The notes under the pieces: model-generated
The model's database searches: none
Told to the model about the DNA's origin: nothing
Seen by the model: only the letters and a program-made list of their open reading frames with translations
NCBI GenBank assembly: GCA_005776885.1
Contig: SXOD01000019.1
Span: 97,577-139,749, forward strand
Source of the DNA: Planctomycetia bacterium
Lineage (GTDB): Bacteria > Planctomycetota > Phycisphaerae > Phycisphaerales > SM1A02
Reading direction: 5' to 3'
Length of the DNA: 42,173 nt
Translations under genes and position numbers: made by a program
Shown here: positions 16,997-25,141 of the stretch, one piece after another
Layout of the letters: each line of letters starts with the position of its first letter
Numbering within the stretch: the first letter of the stretch is position 1

Positions 16997-18414
16997 GAGG
17001 GTCGATCCCCGTGTCGGCGCCGGAGCCGCGAGGACGGGATGCCCAGCGCCTCTCGATACTTCACGACCGTTCGCCGCGCGATCTCCACTCCCCTGGCCGC
17101 CAAGTCCCGTGCCATCGCCTGGTCGCTGAATGGCTTCCGCTTGTCCTCGGTGGCCACCATCTCGGCAATCATCCGGCGCACCGCGTCCCACGCGAGCGGG
17201 CGCCCATCGGGTCCAGGGGTGCCGCCGGAAAAGAACCGGCGAATCTCCACCACGCCCTGCGGCGTGGCGACCCACTTCCCGGCGACGGCGCGAGAGACCG
17301 TCGAGATGGCCACGCCGATGCGGCCGGCCACGTCGGTCATCGGCATCGGGTGCAGGTATCCCTTCCCCTTGTCCAGCCAGTCGCGCTGCAGGGACACGAC
17401 CTCGTCCAGCACCCTTCGGAGCGTCGTGGCTCGCTGGTCGATCGCATCGATGACCCACTTCGCCTTCTTGATCCCCTCCTGGATCATCGCGCGGGCTTCG
17501 ACGGGAGTCTCCTTGGAGGCCGCCATCTTTTCGTACGCGGGGGCCACGCGCAGGGCGGGCTGCGTGCCTCGGGCCAGCGCCACCACGTACCGGTCCTGGT
17601 CAGCGTCGTACACGATGTAGGCGTCGGGCCGCACCGGCCTCGCCGACTCCCGGTTGAGCTGTGCGAGCGGCGATGGATCCAGCTTCACCACGATGTCCCG
17701 GATCTCCTGCATCCGAGCCAGGGGAAGGCGAAGCTCCCGCGCCAGCTTGGGAAGCCGGTTGCGTTCGAGGTCATCCAGGGAAGCGGCCACGGCACGAATC
17801 GCATCCGCCTTGAGCGCCGTCGGCATCAGCCGCGAGGGGATGCGCTCCAACTGGAGTCGGAGCGACTGCTCCCGGTTCCGCGCCGCGATCCCCACGGGCT
17901 CCAGTTCACGGACCATCTGGTCCTGCACTCGATCCACGTCGGCGGCGGTCACGGTGCGGCCGGACGTCGCGGTCGCCGCGGCGGCCAGCGCGCCGGATGG
18001 CTCGCACAGGAACCCATGGCCATCCAGGTTGTCGATGAGGAACGCGCCCAGCGCCGCATCCGCGGGCGGGCACTCGACCAGCGACCACTGGGAATGAAGG
18101 TCCTCCGATGGGGACTCGAGTCGGCCGGGAGCCTGCGCAAACATCGCCGCACGGGCCTCATGCGACTCCTCCGACACTCGCGGCCGATACCGCTGGTCAT
18201 GGTCGCCCGGCCGCCCGGCACCATCGCCGTCAGCCGACCCATCACGGGGCTCGACCCGCTCCAGCGCCACGTTCTTCTCCAGCTCCTGCTGCACCCGGTC
18301 TTCAAGATCGTCCAGCCCCAGGTGAAGGATCTCCATCGCCTGGATCATGCGCGGCGCCAGTTTCTGCTGCAGTCGCTGGTCAAGCCTTTGCCGCTGTTCC
18401 AGCCGAGGATTCAT
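16993..18414 (-). CDS. rpoN: RNA polymerase sigma-54 factor
   Basis: 473-aa alternative sigma factor that recognises -24/-12 promoters and needs an AAA+ activator. Region I is the Gln/Leu-rich N-terminus (QRLDQRLQQKLAPRMIQAME, then ILHLGLDDLEDRVQQELEKN), region II is acidic (DGSADGDGAGRPGDHDQR), and the core-binding and DNA-binding domains follow. The C-terminal RpoN box reads ARRTVVKYREALGIPSS (usual ARRTVAKYREALNIPSS). No activator gene is nearby. ATG 18414 overlaps the recR stop by four bases, an unusual partner for rpoN, which more often lies beside lptB or hpf. Confidence 0.95.
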   Translation of the reverse strand: MNPRLEQRQRLDQRLQQKLAPRMIQAMEILHLGLDDLEDRVQQELEKNVALERVEPRDGSADGDGAGRPGDHDQRYRPRVSEESHEARAAMFAQAPGRLESPSEDLHSQWSLVECPPADAALGAFLIDNLDGHGFLCEPSGALAAAATATSGRTVTAADVDRVQDQMVRELEPVGIAARNREQSLRLQLERIPSRLMPTALKADAIRAVAASLDDLERNRLPKLARELRLPLARMQEIRDIVVKLDPSPLAQLNRESARPVRPDAYIVYDADQDRYVVALARGTQPALRVAPAYEKMAASKETPVEARAMIQEGIKKAKWVIDAIDQRATTLRRVLDEVVSLQRDWLDKGKGYLHPMPMTDVAGRIGVAISTVSRAVAGKWVATPQGVVEIRRFFSGGTPGPDGRPLAWDAVRRMIAEMVATEDKRKPFSDQAMARDLAARGVEIARRTVVKYREALGIPSSRLRRRHGDRPS

Positions 18415-19070
18415 CGCGTGCGGCCCCCGTCAGGCGAGGCGCTGCGGCGACCGGCGAATGCGTCGGCCAGCACGGCCGCGTTGAGGTACTCGATCTGCGA
18501 ACCCGATGGAAGCCCGCGCGCCAACCGCGTCACCTTGACGGCACTGGTGCGCAACTGCTGTTCGATCCACAGCGCCGTCGTGTCGCCCTCGAGGTCCGGA
18601 TTGAGGCCCAGGATCACTTCCTGGACCATGACCCCTCCTGCGTTGGCGGCCGGGTCGGCAATGCGCCTCGCCAGGTCCCCGAAGGTCAGGTTGTCAGGCC
18701 CGATCCCGTCGAGCGGGTCCAGTCGGCCCATCAAGACGTGGTAGGTGCCTCGGTACATCCCGGCGTGCTCGATGCTCAGGAGGTCTCGCGGTTGCTCCAC
18801 CACCAGGACCGTCGATCCGTCGCGGCTGGAATCCCCGCAGATGGAGCAGGGATCTCGCTCAGCCAGGTTCCAGCAGACGCGGCAGTTGCGCACCGAGCGC
18901 TTGACGTCATTGATTGAGTTCGCCAGCGCAGCAGCCTCGTCATCGCTCGCCTTCAGCACCCAGAACGCGATCCGTTCGGCGCTCCGGCGGCCGATGCCGG
19001 GAAGTTCCTGCAACCGGGCGACCAGCCGGGCCACGCTGGCCGGGGCCCCGCTCTCGGTGCGATCGCTCAC
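18411..19070 (-). CDS. recR: Recombination mediator protein RecR
   Basis: 219-aa RecR of the RecFOR pathway, which loads RecA on gapped DNA. An N-terminal helix-hairpin-helix (LQELPGIGRRSAERIAFWVL) is followed by the four-Cys zinc finger CRVC...CSIC near residues 65-80 and the Toprim domain beginning VLVVEQPRDLLSIE. The C-terminal ATP-motif-like GLPSGSQIEYLNAAVLADAF is also as in the family. The gene overlaps dnaX upstream and rpoN downstream, each by an ATGA. dnaX-recR pairing is widely conserved; the small gene usually between them (ebfC/yaaK) is absent. Confidence 0.95.
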   Translation of the reverse strand: MSDRTESGAPASVARLVARLQELPGIGRRSAERIAFWVLKASDDEAAALANSINDVKRSVRNCRVCWNLAERDPCSICGDSSRDGSTVLVVEQPRDLLSIEHAGMYRGTYHVLMGRLDPLDGIGPDNLTFGDLARRIADPAANAGGVMVQEVILGLNPDLEGDTTALWIEQQLRTSAVKVTRLARGLPSGSQIEYLNAAVLADAFAGRRSASPDGGRTR

Positions 19071-20641
19071 TCGTCACCCTCCTCGTCCGATGCCGGGCGC
19101 TGGGCCGACGCCGCACCCGCCCTCTCAGGCACTTCCACGCGGACGACCGTCGCGTCCAAGACGCTCATGAGCTCCTGGATGAGGGGATCCCGCGCCGCCT
19201 CGGCGATCGCCTCCTGCTGGTTGACCGGTGGGTGCGTGGGTGGTGGTGGAGCGGGCGATGGTGTTCGTGGGGGAACGCTGGCGGCCGGCGTGCTCGCGGC
19301 CGGCGATTTCGCGGCCGGGGCACTCGCGGCCGCCGCACTCACGACCCGGGCGACTGGCTCACTGGCCTTTTTTTTTTGGTTGGGCTCGATCTCTCCACCG
19401 GCGGCCAGCGTGGCGAATCGATCCGACAGCGCCAGCCTCACCAGGAGCGCGTCAAGGATGGCGCGCGGGATGGAACTGCTGCGGGTGGTCCGCGCCGTCG
19501 CATCGCACAAGGCGACCGCGTGCACCAAGTCCTCAAGCGCCATCTCGGAGGCGGCCGCCGCGGCCTCGCGACACTGGTCGGGGGAAAGATCCTCGGGAAG
19601 CTGGGTGTCGCCGCATGAAGCGACCACCATCGCCAGACGAAATCGCTCGGCCAGGAGTTCCAGGAGGTGGTCGACCGACACACCCGTGGCCATGAGCGCC
19701 GATGCCGCGACCAAGGCCTCTCGCGGCTGGCCTCCAGCCACGGCCGCGACGATGGCGTCCAGCCGCTCGCCGTCGGGAAGACCAAGCACGGTGCGAGCGC
19801 CATCGGTGGAGATGTGCCCCTTCGCCGCCGCGATCAACCGCTCGAGCAGGCTGAGTCCATCGCGCATGGACCCGTTGGCCAGCCGGGCGACCTGCACCAG
19901 CGCTTCCGAATCCCAGGTGATGCCCTCCGCCGCGAGGACGTGTTCGAGGTGCGCCTGGATGCGAGTGACCGAGATGGACCGGAAATCAAAGCGTTGGCAC
20001 CGCGACTGGATCGTGGCGGGCACCTTGTGCGCTTCGGTCGTGCACAGGATGAACTTGACGTGTGCCGGCGGCTCCTCCATCGTCTTGAGGAGCGCGTTGA
20101 ACGCCGGCGTGGTCAGCATGTGGACCTCGTCGATGATGTAGACCTTGTAGGGCGAGCGCGTGGGAGCAATCCCCGCGCCGGCGATCAAGCTCCGCGCATC
20201 GTCCACGCCGCGGTTGCTGGCGCCGTCGATCTCGATGACGTCGATGTCCTGTCCCTTGAGGATCGCTTCGCCGACATCCTCCGACTGCAACAGGAACCCG
20301 CCGCCGCCCCCTGCCGATCCTCCGTCGCCGGAGAGGTTCAGGGCACGGGCAAAGATGCGGGCCATGCTGGTCTTGCCCACGCCGCGCGTCCCGGTGAAGA
20401 GGTATGCGTGCGCCGTCCGCCCCAGCGCGATGGCGTTCTGGAGGGTGCTGGCAATCGTCTCCTGCCCGACCACTTCGCCAAAGGACTGGGATCGATACCG
20501 GCGAGCGAGCACTTGGTAGTGCCCGCCCTCCGCGCGGCCGGCCGCCGAGGGGGTCTTGCCACCGGCGGTGGCCCCAGCGGTGGCCCCAGCGGTGGCCCCA
20601 TCGTTGGCCTTGGCGGCAGCAGTCGGCGTGCGAGGTGGCAT
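19067..20641 (-). CDS. dnaX: DNA polymerase III subunits gamma and tau
   Basis: Clamp-loader ATPase, 524 aa. Walker A is GTRGVGKTSMARIF (about residues 81-94), Walker B DEVHML (about 170), and the sensor/arginine segment is IQSRCQRFDFR. Position 95-125, where most DnaX carry four zinc-binding Cys, reads LSGDGGSAGGGGGFLL with no Cys at all. The N-terminus has 40 extra residues including a GATA-type tetrapeptide repeat. A run of ten A (19368-19377) encodes NQKKKA near residue 423, between the clamp-loader part and a Pro/Ala-rich linker that ends in DPLIQELMSVLDATVVRVEV. Slippage there would give a gamma-like protein of about 425 aa. The start ATG 20641 lies about 58 bp after the SRP RNA gene. 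Confidence 0.94.
   Translation of the reverse strand: MPPRTPTAAAKANDGATAGATAGATAGGKTPSAAGRAEGGHYQVLARRYRSQSFGEVVGQETIASTLQNAIALGRTAHAYLFTGTRGVGKTSMARIFARALNLSGDGGSAGGGGGFLLQSEDVGEAILKGQDIDVIEIDGASNRGVDDARSLIAGAGIAPTRSPYKVYIIDEVHMLTTPAFNALLKTMEEPPAHVKFILCTTEAHKVPATIQSRCQRFDFRSISVTRIQAHLEHVLAAEGITWDSEALVQVARLANGSMRDGLSLLERLIAAAKGHISTDGARTVLGLPDGERLDAIVAAVAGGQPREALVAASALMATGVSVDHLLELLAERFRLAMVVASCGDTQLPEDLSPDQCREAAAAASEMALEDLVHAVALCDATARTTRSSSIPRAILDALLVRLALSDRFATLAAGGEIEPNQKKKASEPVARVVSAAAASAPAAKSPAASTPAASVPPRTPSPAPPPPTHPPVNQQEAIAEAARDPLIQELMSVLDATVVRVEVPERAGAASAQRPASDEEGDE
19368..19377 (-). other. A10 slippery run in dnaX, candidate gamma/tau slippage site
   Basis: Ten consecutive A in the coding strand, read CAA AAA AAA AAG. 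A shift to -1, or one extra A in the mRNA, gives Gly-Gln-stop at once. One A fewer gives a stop about nine codons later. Thermus dnaX uses a nine-A run for transcriptional slippage, and E. coli uses A AAA AAG for ribosomal frameshifting; both elements are contained here. Lys could be coded by AAG in this GC-rich gene, so the run looks kept. Confidence 0.6.
20566..20601 (-). repeat. 12-bp tandem repeat in the 5' end of dnaX
   Basis: Three units of CGGTGGCCCCAG (plus-strand reading; the last base of the third differs). They encode a Gly-Ala-Thr-Ala repeat in the N-terminal extension of DnaX. Being a multiple of three it changes length without breaking the frame, and it lies before the conserved domain. 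Confidence 0.8.
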
Positions 20642-20698
20642 GAGAGTGCGATCCAGACAGTCCCCTTTGGGAGCGCCGCTGCGGGCGAGTTCGATTGC

Positions 20699-20820
20699 AC
20701 GGTCTGGAGGACGGCCAGGTGACCGCAGGCTCGGACCACAACGCTTATGGCTGCTGCCGTCAGGCCCTGACCAGATTCACGGGAAGCCCGACCGACGGGC
20801 CCGGCCGTCCTCTGGACCGC
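20699..20820 (-). ncRNA. ffs: Signal recognition particle RNA (4.5S-like, small type)
   Basis: RNA scaffold that binds Ffh and its receptor for co-translational membrane targeting. The apical domain (20749-20772 on the minus strand) reads GGTCAGG, then GCC-TGAC-GGC, then AGCAGCC: the conserved asymmetric loop and a 3-bp stem. The tetraloop is UGAC, of the URRC class, not the common GGAA. The arms pair over the whole molecule: 5' GAGGACGGCC with 3' GGCCGTCCTC, GCGGTC with GACCGT at the base, and CGGGCTT with GAGCCTG in the middle. Length is about 122 nt, with no Alu domain. It lies directly upstream of dnaX, the same order as scr-dnaX-recR in Bacillus subtilis. The ends are inferred from pairing. 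Confidence 0.87.
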
Positions 20821-20828
20821 GCCCCGCA

Positions 20829-20837
20829 ATCGTACCA
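20829..20837 (-). promoter_or_regulatory. Extended -10 promoter of SRP RNA (and dnaX operon)
   Basis: On the minus strand TGGTACGAT, an extended -10 (TGn plus TACGAT), ends nine bases before the 5' end predicted from RNA pairing (20820). No good -35 is seen, as is common for extended -10 promoters. With no terminator seen after the RNA, it may also drive dnaX-recR-rpoN. Confidence 0.4.
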
Positions 20838-20861
20838 CCGCGTCGTCGGTAAAGTCCGTAC

Positions 20862-22037
20862 GTGGACGCGAGCGAGTACCCGACCAGCGAATCCCACGCC
20901 CCGAGACGTCGGGCCGACGGGACGCACGAACGCACCTTCCTGCTCTCCGCGATCCGGCTTATCTTCATCGTGCTGCTGGTGGTGGTCACGATGCTGGTGG
21001 TCTCCAGCACCAGGACGGTCAACGAGTTCGGCTTCTCCACGGTCCTGGGGATCATCGTGTCGGCGTCTGCCCTGGGGTTGGCCGTCATCGCGCTGGACGC
21101 ACTGACGCCTCGCAAGCGACTGACCAGCCTGGTCGGCGCGTACCTCGGGTTGTGCCTGGGGCTGGTGGCGGCCATCGCCATCGGCACGCTGATCGACACG
21201 ATCAGCAACGCGTGGGAACTGAAGGACGACAACTACAGCATCTACATCCCGCTCGCCAAGGTGGTGCTGGGAATCATTCTCTGCTACCTCAGCGTGAGCA
21301 TCGTGCTCACGACCAAGGACGACTTCCGGCTGGTGATTCCCTACGTGGAGTTCTCGCGGCAGACGCGCGGCGTCCGGCCCATCCTGCTGGACACATCGAC
21401 GCTCATCGACGGCCGGGTGGAGTCGCTCGCCGCCGGTCACTTCCTGGATGCGCCGCTCCTGGTGCCGGAGTTCGTGCTTTCGGAGTTGCAGACGCTCAGC
21501 GACAGCGCCGATCGCCTCAAGCGCGCGAAGGGCCGGCGCGGACTGGAGACCGTTGAGCGGCTGCAGGCCGCCCCGCTGGTCGACATGGAGGTTGAGCACA
21601 CCGCCAGTGACGGCCGCGGCGTCGATTCCCAGCTGATCGACCTGGCACATCGTGACGGCTCGCGCATCCTGACGCTGGACAGCGGACTGGCCAAGGTGGC
21701 CATGATCCGGGGCATCCAGGTGCTGAACCTGCACGAACTGGCGAGCGTCCTGCACATCGCTGCCGGGATTGGCGAAGGGTTGCGCGTGGAGATCGTCCGC
21801 CGGGGCGACCAGCGCCAGCAAGGCGTGGGCTTCACTCCCGAGGGCATGATGGTCGTGGTGGAGGATGCCGCCGAGCGGCTCGGCGAGGTCCTGGAGGTGG
21901 AAGTGACGAACACCGTGAAGACCGCCGCGGGCACCATGCACTTTTCGCGCATCAAGCCGCTCGCCGCAGGCTTGCAGCGCGGCGTGCAGTCGCAGGCTCG
22001 GCACCTGGGACCGGGGCCGCACGCTGGGGACTCCTGA
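20862..22037 (+). CDS. PIN and TRAM domain membrane protein (YacL-like)
   Basis: 391-aa protein with about four transmembrane helices in the first 145 residues (LIFIVLLVVVTMLVV and three more). A PIN nuclease-fold domain begins at PILLDTSTLIDGRVESLAAG, continues with PEFVLSELQTLSDSADRLKR and carries the later acids in RILTLDSGLAKVA. A C-terminal TRAM RNA-binding domain follows (HIAAGIGEGLRVEIVRRGDQ, MVVVEDA). This is the YacL arrangement; the catalytic Asp residues appear kept, so RNase activity is possible but unproven for the family. The start is GTG at 20862 with no clear Shine-Dalgarno, just divergent from the SRP RNA promoter. Confidence 0.87.
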   Translation: MDASEYPTSESHAPRRRADGTHERTFLLSAIRLIFIVLLVVVTMLVVSSTRTVNEFGFSTVLGIIVSASALGLAVIALDALTPRKRLTSLVGAYLGLCLGLVAAIAIGTLIDTISNAWELKDDNYSIYIPLAKVVLGIILCYLSVSIVLTTKDDFRLVIPYVEFSRQTRGVRPILLDTSTLIDGRVESLAAGHFLDAPLLVPEFVLSELQTLSDSADRLKRAKGRRGLETVERLQAAPLVDMEVEHTASDGRGVDSQLIDLAHRDGSRILTLDSGLAKVAMIRGIQVLNLHELASVLHIAAGIGEGLRVEIVRRGDQRQQGVGFTPEGMMVVVEDAAERLGEVLEVEVTNTVKTAAGTMHFSRIKPLAAGLQRGVQSQARHLGPGPHAGDS

Positions 22038-22040
22038 TTC

Positions 22041-23120
22041 ATGCGAGCGCCAGCCATTCCACGGGCGGGGACCGCCCCTCCGATGCTCCATGGGCTCACG
22101 ATCGCGCTCGTCGCGGTCGCCACGGCTCGGGTGGTCGCCGCTGGCACGGTGGAGGAGTGCCGCGTGCTGGTGATGGGCACTGAAGCCCGTATCGTCGCCC
22201 ACGCGGCAGATGGAACATCCGCCAGGGCCGCCGCACGCGCCGCGATCGACGAACTGGATCGATGCGACGCGGCCCTCTCTGACTACCGGGCCACGAGCGA
22301 GGTCCGGCAGCTCCCTGCTCAATGGTCCACGTGGACGACGCTGGGCCCGATCACCGCGAGCGCGATGGGCGCCGCGCGACGCGTGGCGAGCGCGAGCCAT
22401 GGCGCGTACGACCCCACCGTTGGTCCGATCGTCGCCCTGTGGCGCGAGGCGCGAGAGACGGGTCGACGCCCGTCAAGCGATGCGCTGGCCCAGGCGCGGC
22501 GCCACGTGGGATGGACCCTCATCGAGTGGCGCGCTTCAGTGATCCCTGCCGCACGGTGCGCCGATCCAATGGTGACCCTTGACCTGGGAGGTGTCGGCAA
22601 GGGTCTTGGCGCCCATCGCGCAGCGCAGGCGGCTCGCGACGCGGGCGCCACCGCGGTGCTGGTCGCGGTCTCGGGGGACATCCGTGCCGATGGCGCTCCT
22701 CCCGGAACTTCCGGGTGGCGAGTGCAGGTGGACGACGGCCTCGGCGGCGACGCGCCGATGCTCGTGCTGCGCGACCTGAGCGTCTCCACGAGCGGCGACA
22801 CCGAGCAATGGGCCATGGTCGATGGGCGCCGGGTGGGCCACCTCCTGGACCCCCATGACGGAGAACCACTCACGGCGCGGCGAGCCGCGACCGTCGTCGG
22901 TCCCGATGGCGCGGTCGTGGACGCCTCGGCCACGGCGCTGTGCATCCTCGGCGCGGGCCAGGCCACGACGCTGATCGAGTCCCTCGGCCTGCGCGCGGTA
23001 CGCGTGCGGGAAGAGACCACCCCCAACGATGACGAGGCCGCCGACGACCCCGCTCCAGGAGCCACCACCACTCACGGCGACTGGGCCGCTTTGGCAGGGA
23101 CTGATGCCCATGCGAGTTGA
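22041..23120 (+). CDS. apbE: FAD:protein FMN transferase, ApbE family
   Basis: 359-aa enzyme that attaches FMN covalently to Thr of Na+-pumping NADH dehydrogenase-like and related exported flavoproteins, using FAD and Mg2+. Family motifs: AYDPTVGPIVALWREA (about residue 128), VTLDLGGVGKGLGAHRAAQA, AVLVAVSGDIRADG, VSTSGDTEQWAMVDGRRVGH, LLDPHDGEP and VVDASATALCILG. A signal peptide is likely if translation begins at ATG 22083 (MLHGLTIALVAVATARVVAA); the first ATG at 22041 adds 14 residues. It follows the PIN-TRAM gene after 3 bp and overlaps the next gene by 17 bp. No target flavoprotein gene is in the window. Confidence 0.92.
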   Translation: MRAPAIPRAGTAPPMLHGLTIALVAVATARVVAAGTVEECRVLVMGTEARIVAHAADGTSARAAARAAIDELDRCDAALSDYRATSEVRQLPAQWSTWTTLGPITASAMGAARRVASASHGAYDPTVGPIVALWREARETGRRPSSDALAQARRHVGWTLIEWRASVIPAARCADPMVTLDLGGVGKGLGAHRAAQAARDAGATAVLVAVSGDIRADGAPPGTSGWRVQVDDGLGGDAPMLVLRDLSVSTSGDTEQWAMVDGRRVGHLLDPHDGEPLTARRAATVVGPDGAVVDASATALCILGAGQATTLIESLGLRAVRVREETTPNDDEAADDPAPGATTTHGDWAALAGTDAHAS

Positions 23121-23808
23121 GTGCATTGCGTTTGACCTGGACGGCACGTTGATTGACTCGCTGCCTGGACTGGCGGAGGCCGTGGCCGCCATGCGCACTC
23201 GATGCGGCCTCGGTGCGGCGGCGCAGGCGAGTGTCGCCTCGTGGATCGGCCGCGGCACGCGCGTCCTGGTGACCCGCGCGCTCCAGGATGGGCTGGGGAG
23301 GGACCCCGATGCCGACGAAGTGGAACGGGGCCACGCGATGTTCGTGGAGGCGTACGGCCGCACCTGCGAATCCGGGTCCTCGCTTCGCCCCGGAGCGCGC
23401 GAGCTCCTTCTTCGCCTCTTCGCGCTGGGCGTGCCGTGCGCGATCACCACGAACAAGCTTGAATCATTTGCGGTCCAGATCGCCACGCGGCTGAACATCG
23501 ACTCGCTGCTGAAGACGGTGATCGGCGGCGACACGGGAGAACGCAAACCCTCGCCCTGGATGCTGCACGAGGCGGCCCGACGCTGCGGCGTCGATCCAGG
23601 ACGTGGGCTCTTGATCGGCGACTCGATGATCGACGTGGAGACCGCCGCTGCGGCGAGGTGGCCGGTGTGGCTGGTGGATGGCGGTTATGGAACGCCCGGG
23701 TCAGCTGCGGCGCTTCCCCCCGCCTCGCGCCGGTTCCGCGACGTGCCCGACCTCGCCCACGAGCTGCTGCCCTTGGTGCAGGCCGGTGCCGTCACGCTGC
23801 CCAAGTAG
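23104..23808 (+). CDS. HAD family hydrolase, phosphoglycolate phosphatase-like
   Basis: 234-aa haloacid-dehalogenase-fold phosphatase. Motif I is FDLDGTLIDSLPGL (nucleophile Asp about residue 10, acid/base Asp two on). Motif II is ITTNKLE, with the Lys of GGDTGERKPSPWML, and motif IV is LLIGDSMIDVETAAAA. The alpha-helical cap between motifs I and II is of the Gph/beta-phosphoglucomutase type. Phosphoglycolate is the likely but unproven substrate. Start ATG 23104 (or 23110) lies inside the end of apbE. Confidence 0.88.
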   Translation: MPMRVECIAFDLDGTLIDSLPGLAEAVAAMRTRCGLGAAAQASVASWIGRGTRVLVTRALQDGLGRDPDADEVERGHAMFVEAYGRTCESGSSLRPGARELLLRLFALGVPCAITTNKLESFAVQIATRLNIDSLLKTVIGGDTGERKPSPWMLHEAARRCGVDPGRGLLIGDSMIDVETAAAARWPVWLVDGGYGTPGSAAALPPASRRFRDVPDLAHELLPLVQAGAVTLPK

Positions 23809-23848
23809 CAACCCATCCACGTCTTGGACGGGGAACAATCCGCAGGCC

Positions 23849-25120
23849 TCAGGACGTCTTGCCGGGGATGGCGACTGGCGCCACCGGGAGGCTGGTGAAC
23901 TCCATCACGGCGGGCATCAGGTCCAGCGTGCTGTTCATGGCCTCGTCCCACGTCACCACCTTGCCGGTGTAGGCCGCCATGCGGCCCATGATCGCGGTGA
24001 GCGTGCTCTCCGCGACGCGAACGCCCTCGTTCACCGGCTTGCCGGTGCGGATCGCCTCCTGGAGGTCGATGTGCTCCTGGACGTAGGGGTTCCGCTGCGG
24101 CCCCTTGAACTTCCACTCATTGACGCCGTCGATCGACGCACTTCCCGAGCTCAGGATCGCCACGCCTTCGCTGCCGAAGATCTGCTCCTGCACGCGACCG
24201 TCGGTCCCGTCCTGCTGGCGACACATGCTCAGGGCGAAGCGCTGCTCCGGATACTCATAGTCGACGGCGAAGTGATCGAAGATCTGCCCGTACTTCGGGT
24301 CCGTCCGGGCCTGCCGACCGCCGAGCGCGACGCACCGCTCCGGCACGGCCTGGAACGCCCAGTTCACCACGTCCAGGTTGTGCACGTGCTGTTCGGTGAT
24401 GTGGTCGCCCGAGAGCCATGTGTAGTAGAGCCAGTTGCGGACCTGGTTCTCCATGTCGGAGCGATCGGCCTGCGCTTCCACCACCCAGAGGCCGCCCATG
24501 TTCCAGTAGGCCTTGGCCGCGGAGAGCTTGCCCAGTGCCCCGTCGTGAATTCGCTTCATCGCCTCGAGGTAGCACTGCTCATGCCGACGCTGCGTGCCAG
24601 AGACGACGCAGAGCTTCTTCTCGTCCGCGGCGCGTGCGGCCGCGATGACCTTGCGGATGCCCACGGGATCCACCGCCACCGGCTTCTCCATGAAGACGTT
24701 CTTGCCCGCGGCGACGGCGGCTTCGAAGTGGCCGGGGCGGAATCCTGGGGGAGTGGCCAGGATCACGATGTCGCAGTCGGTCGCCAACACGCCCTTGTAG
24801 GCGTCGAACCCGACAAAGAGCCGGTCATCGGGCACCGTTCCTCGCTCTCCTCGCTTTGACAACCCCTCCTGTGCCGACTTGACGCGGTCCTCGAACAGGT
24901 CGCCCAGTGCGACGATGCTGACGAACTCGCTTGCTTCCAACGCGTTCACGGCGGCACCGGTCCCTCGGCCACCGCACCCGACGACGCCCACCTTGAGCCA
25001 CCGCTGCTCGACCACGTCTTGCCGACGGAGTCCACCCAACGCGATGGGGGCAACGGCGGCGGCGCCGGCAGCGGCGAGGAATGAACGTCGGTCAGCTGTC
25101 TGGAGTGGTCGATGTGTCAT
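23849..25120 (-). CDS. Gfo/Idh/MocA family oxidoreductase with Tat signal
   Basis: 423-aa NAD(P)-dependent sugar-type oxidoreductase exported folded by the Tat system. The signal is DRRSFLAAAGAAAVAPIAL (twin Arg at about residues 11-12). The Rossmann fold shows VGVVGCGGRGTGAAVNALE, the family EKP motif is in VFMEKPVAVDPVG, and the catalytic region includes WLSGDHITEQHVHNLDVVNW. Planctomycetes carry many such exported paralogs whose substrates are mostly unknown. The start is ATG 25120; an open frame from TTG 25135 adds five residues. The FGE-like lipoprotein upstream ends 21 bp away, so the two likely form an operon. Confidence 0.92.
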   Translation of the reverse strand: MTHRPLQTADRRSFLAAAGAAAVAPIALGGLRRQDVVEQRWLKVGVVGCGGRGTGAAVNALEASEFVSIVALGDLFEDRVKSAQEGLSKRGERGTVPDDRLFVGFDAYKGVLATDCDIVILATPPGFRPGHFEAAVAAGKNVFMEKPVAVDPVGIRKVIAAARAADEKKLCVVSGTQRRHEQCYLEAMKRIHDGALGKLSAAKAYWNMGGLWVVEAQADRSDMENQVRNWLYYTWLSGDHITEQHVHNLDVVNWAFQAVPERCVALGGRQARTDPKYGQIFDHFAVDYEYPEQRFALSMCRQQDGTDGRVQEQIFGSEGVAILSSGSASIDGVNEWKFKGPQRNPYVQEHIDLQEAIRTGKPVNEGVRVAESTLTAIMGRMAAYTGKVVTWDEAMNSTLDLMPAVMEFTSLPVAPVAIPGKTS

Positions 25121-25141
25121 GGAGATGCTCGTCAAGGGAGA

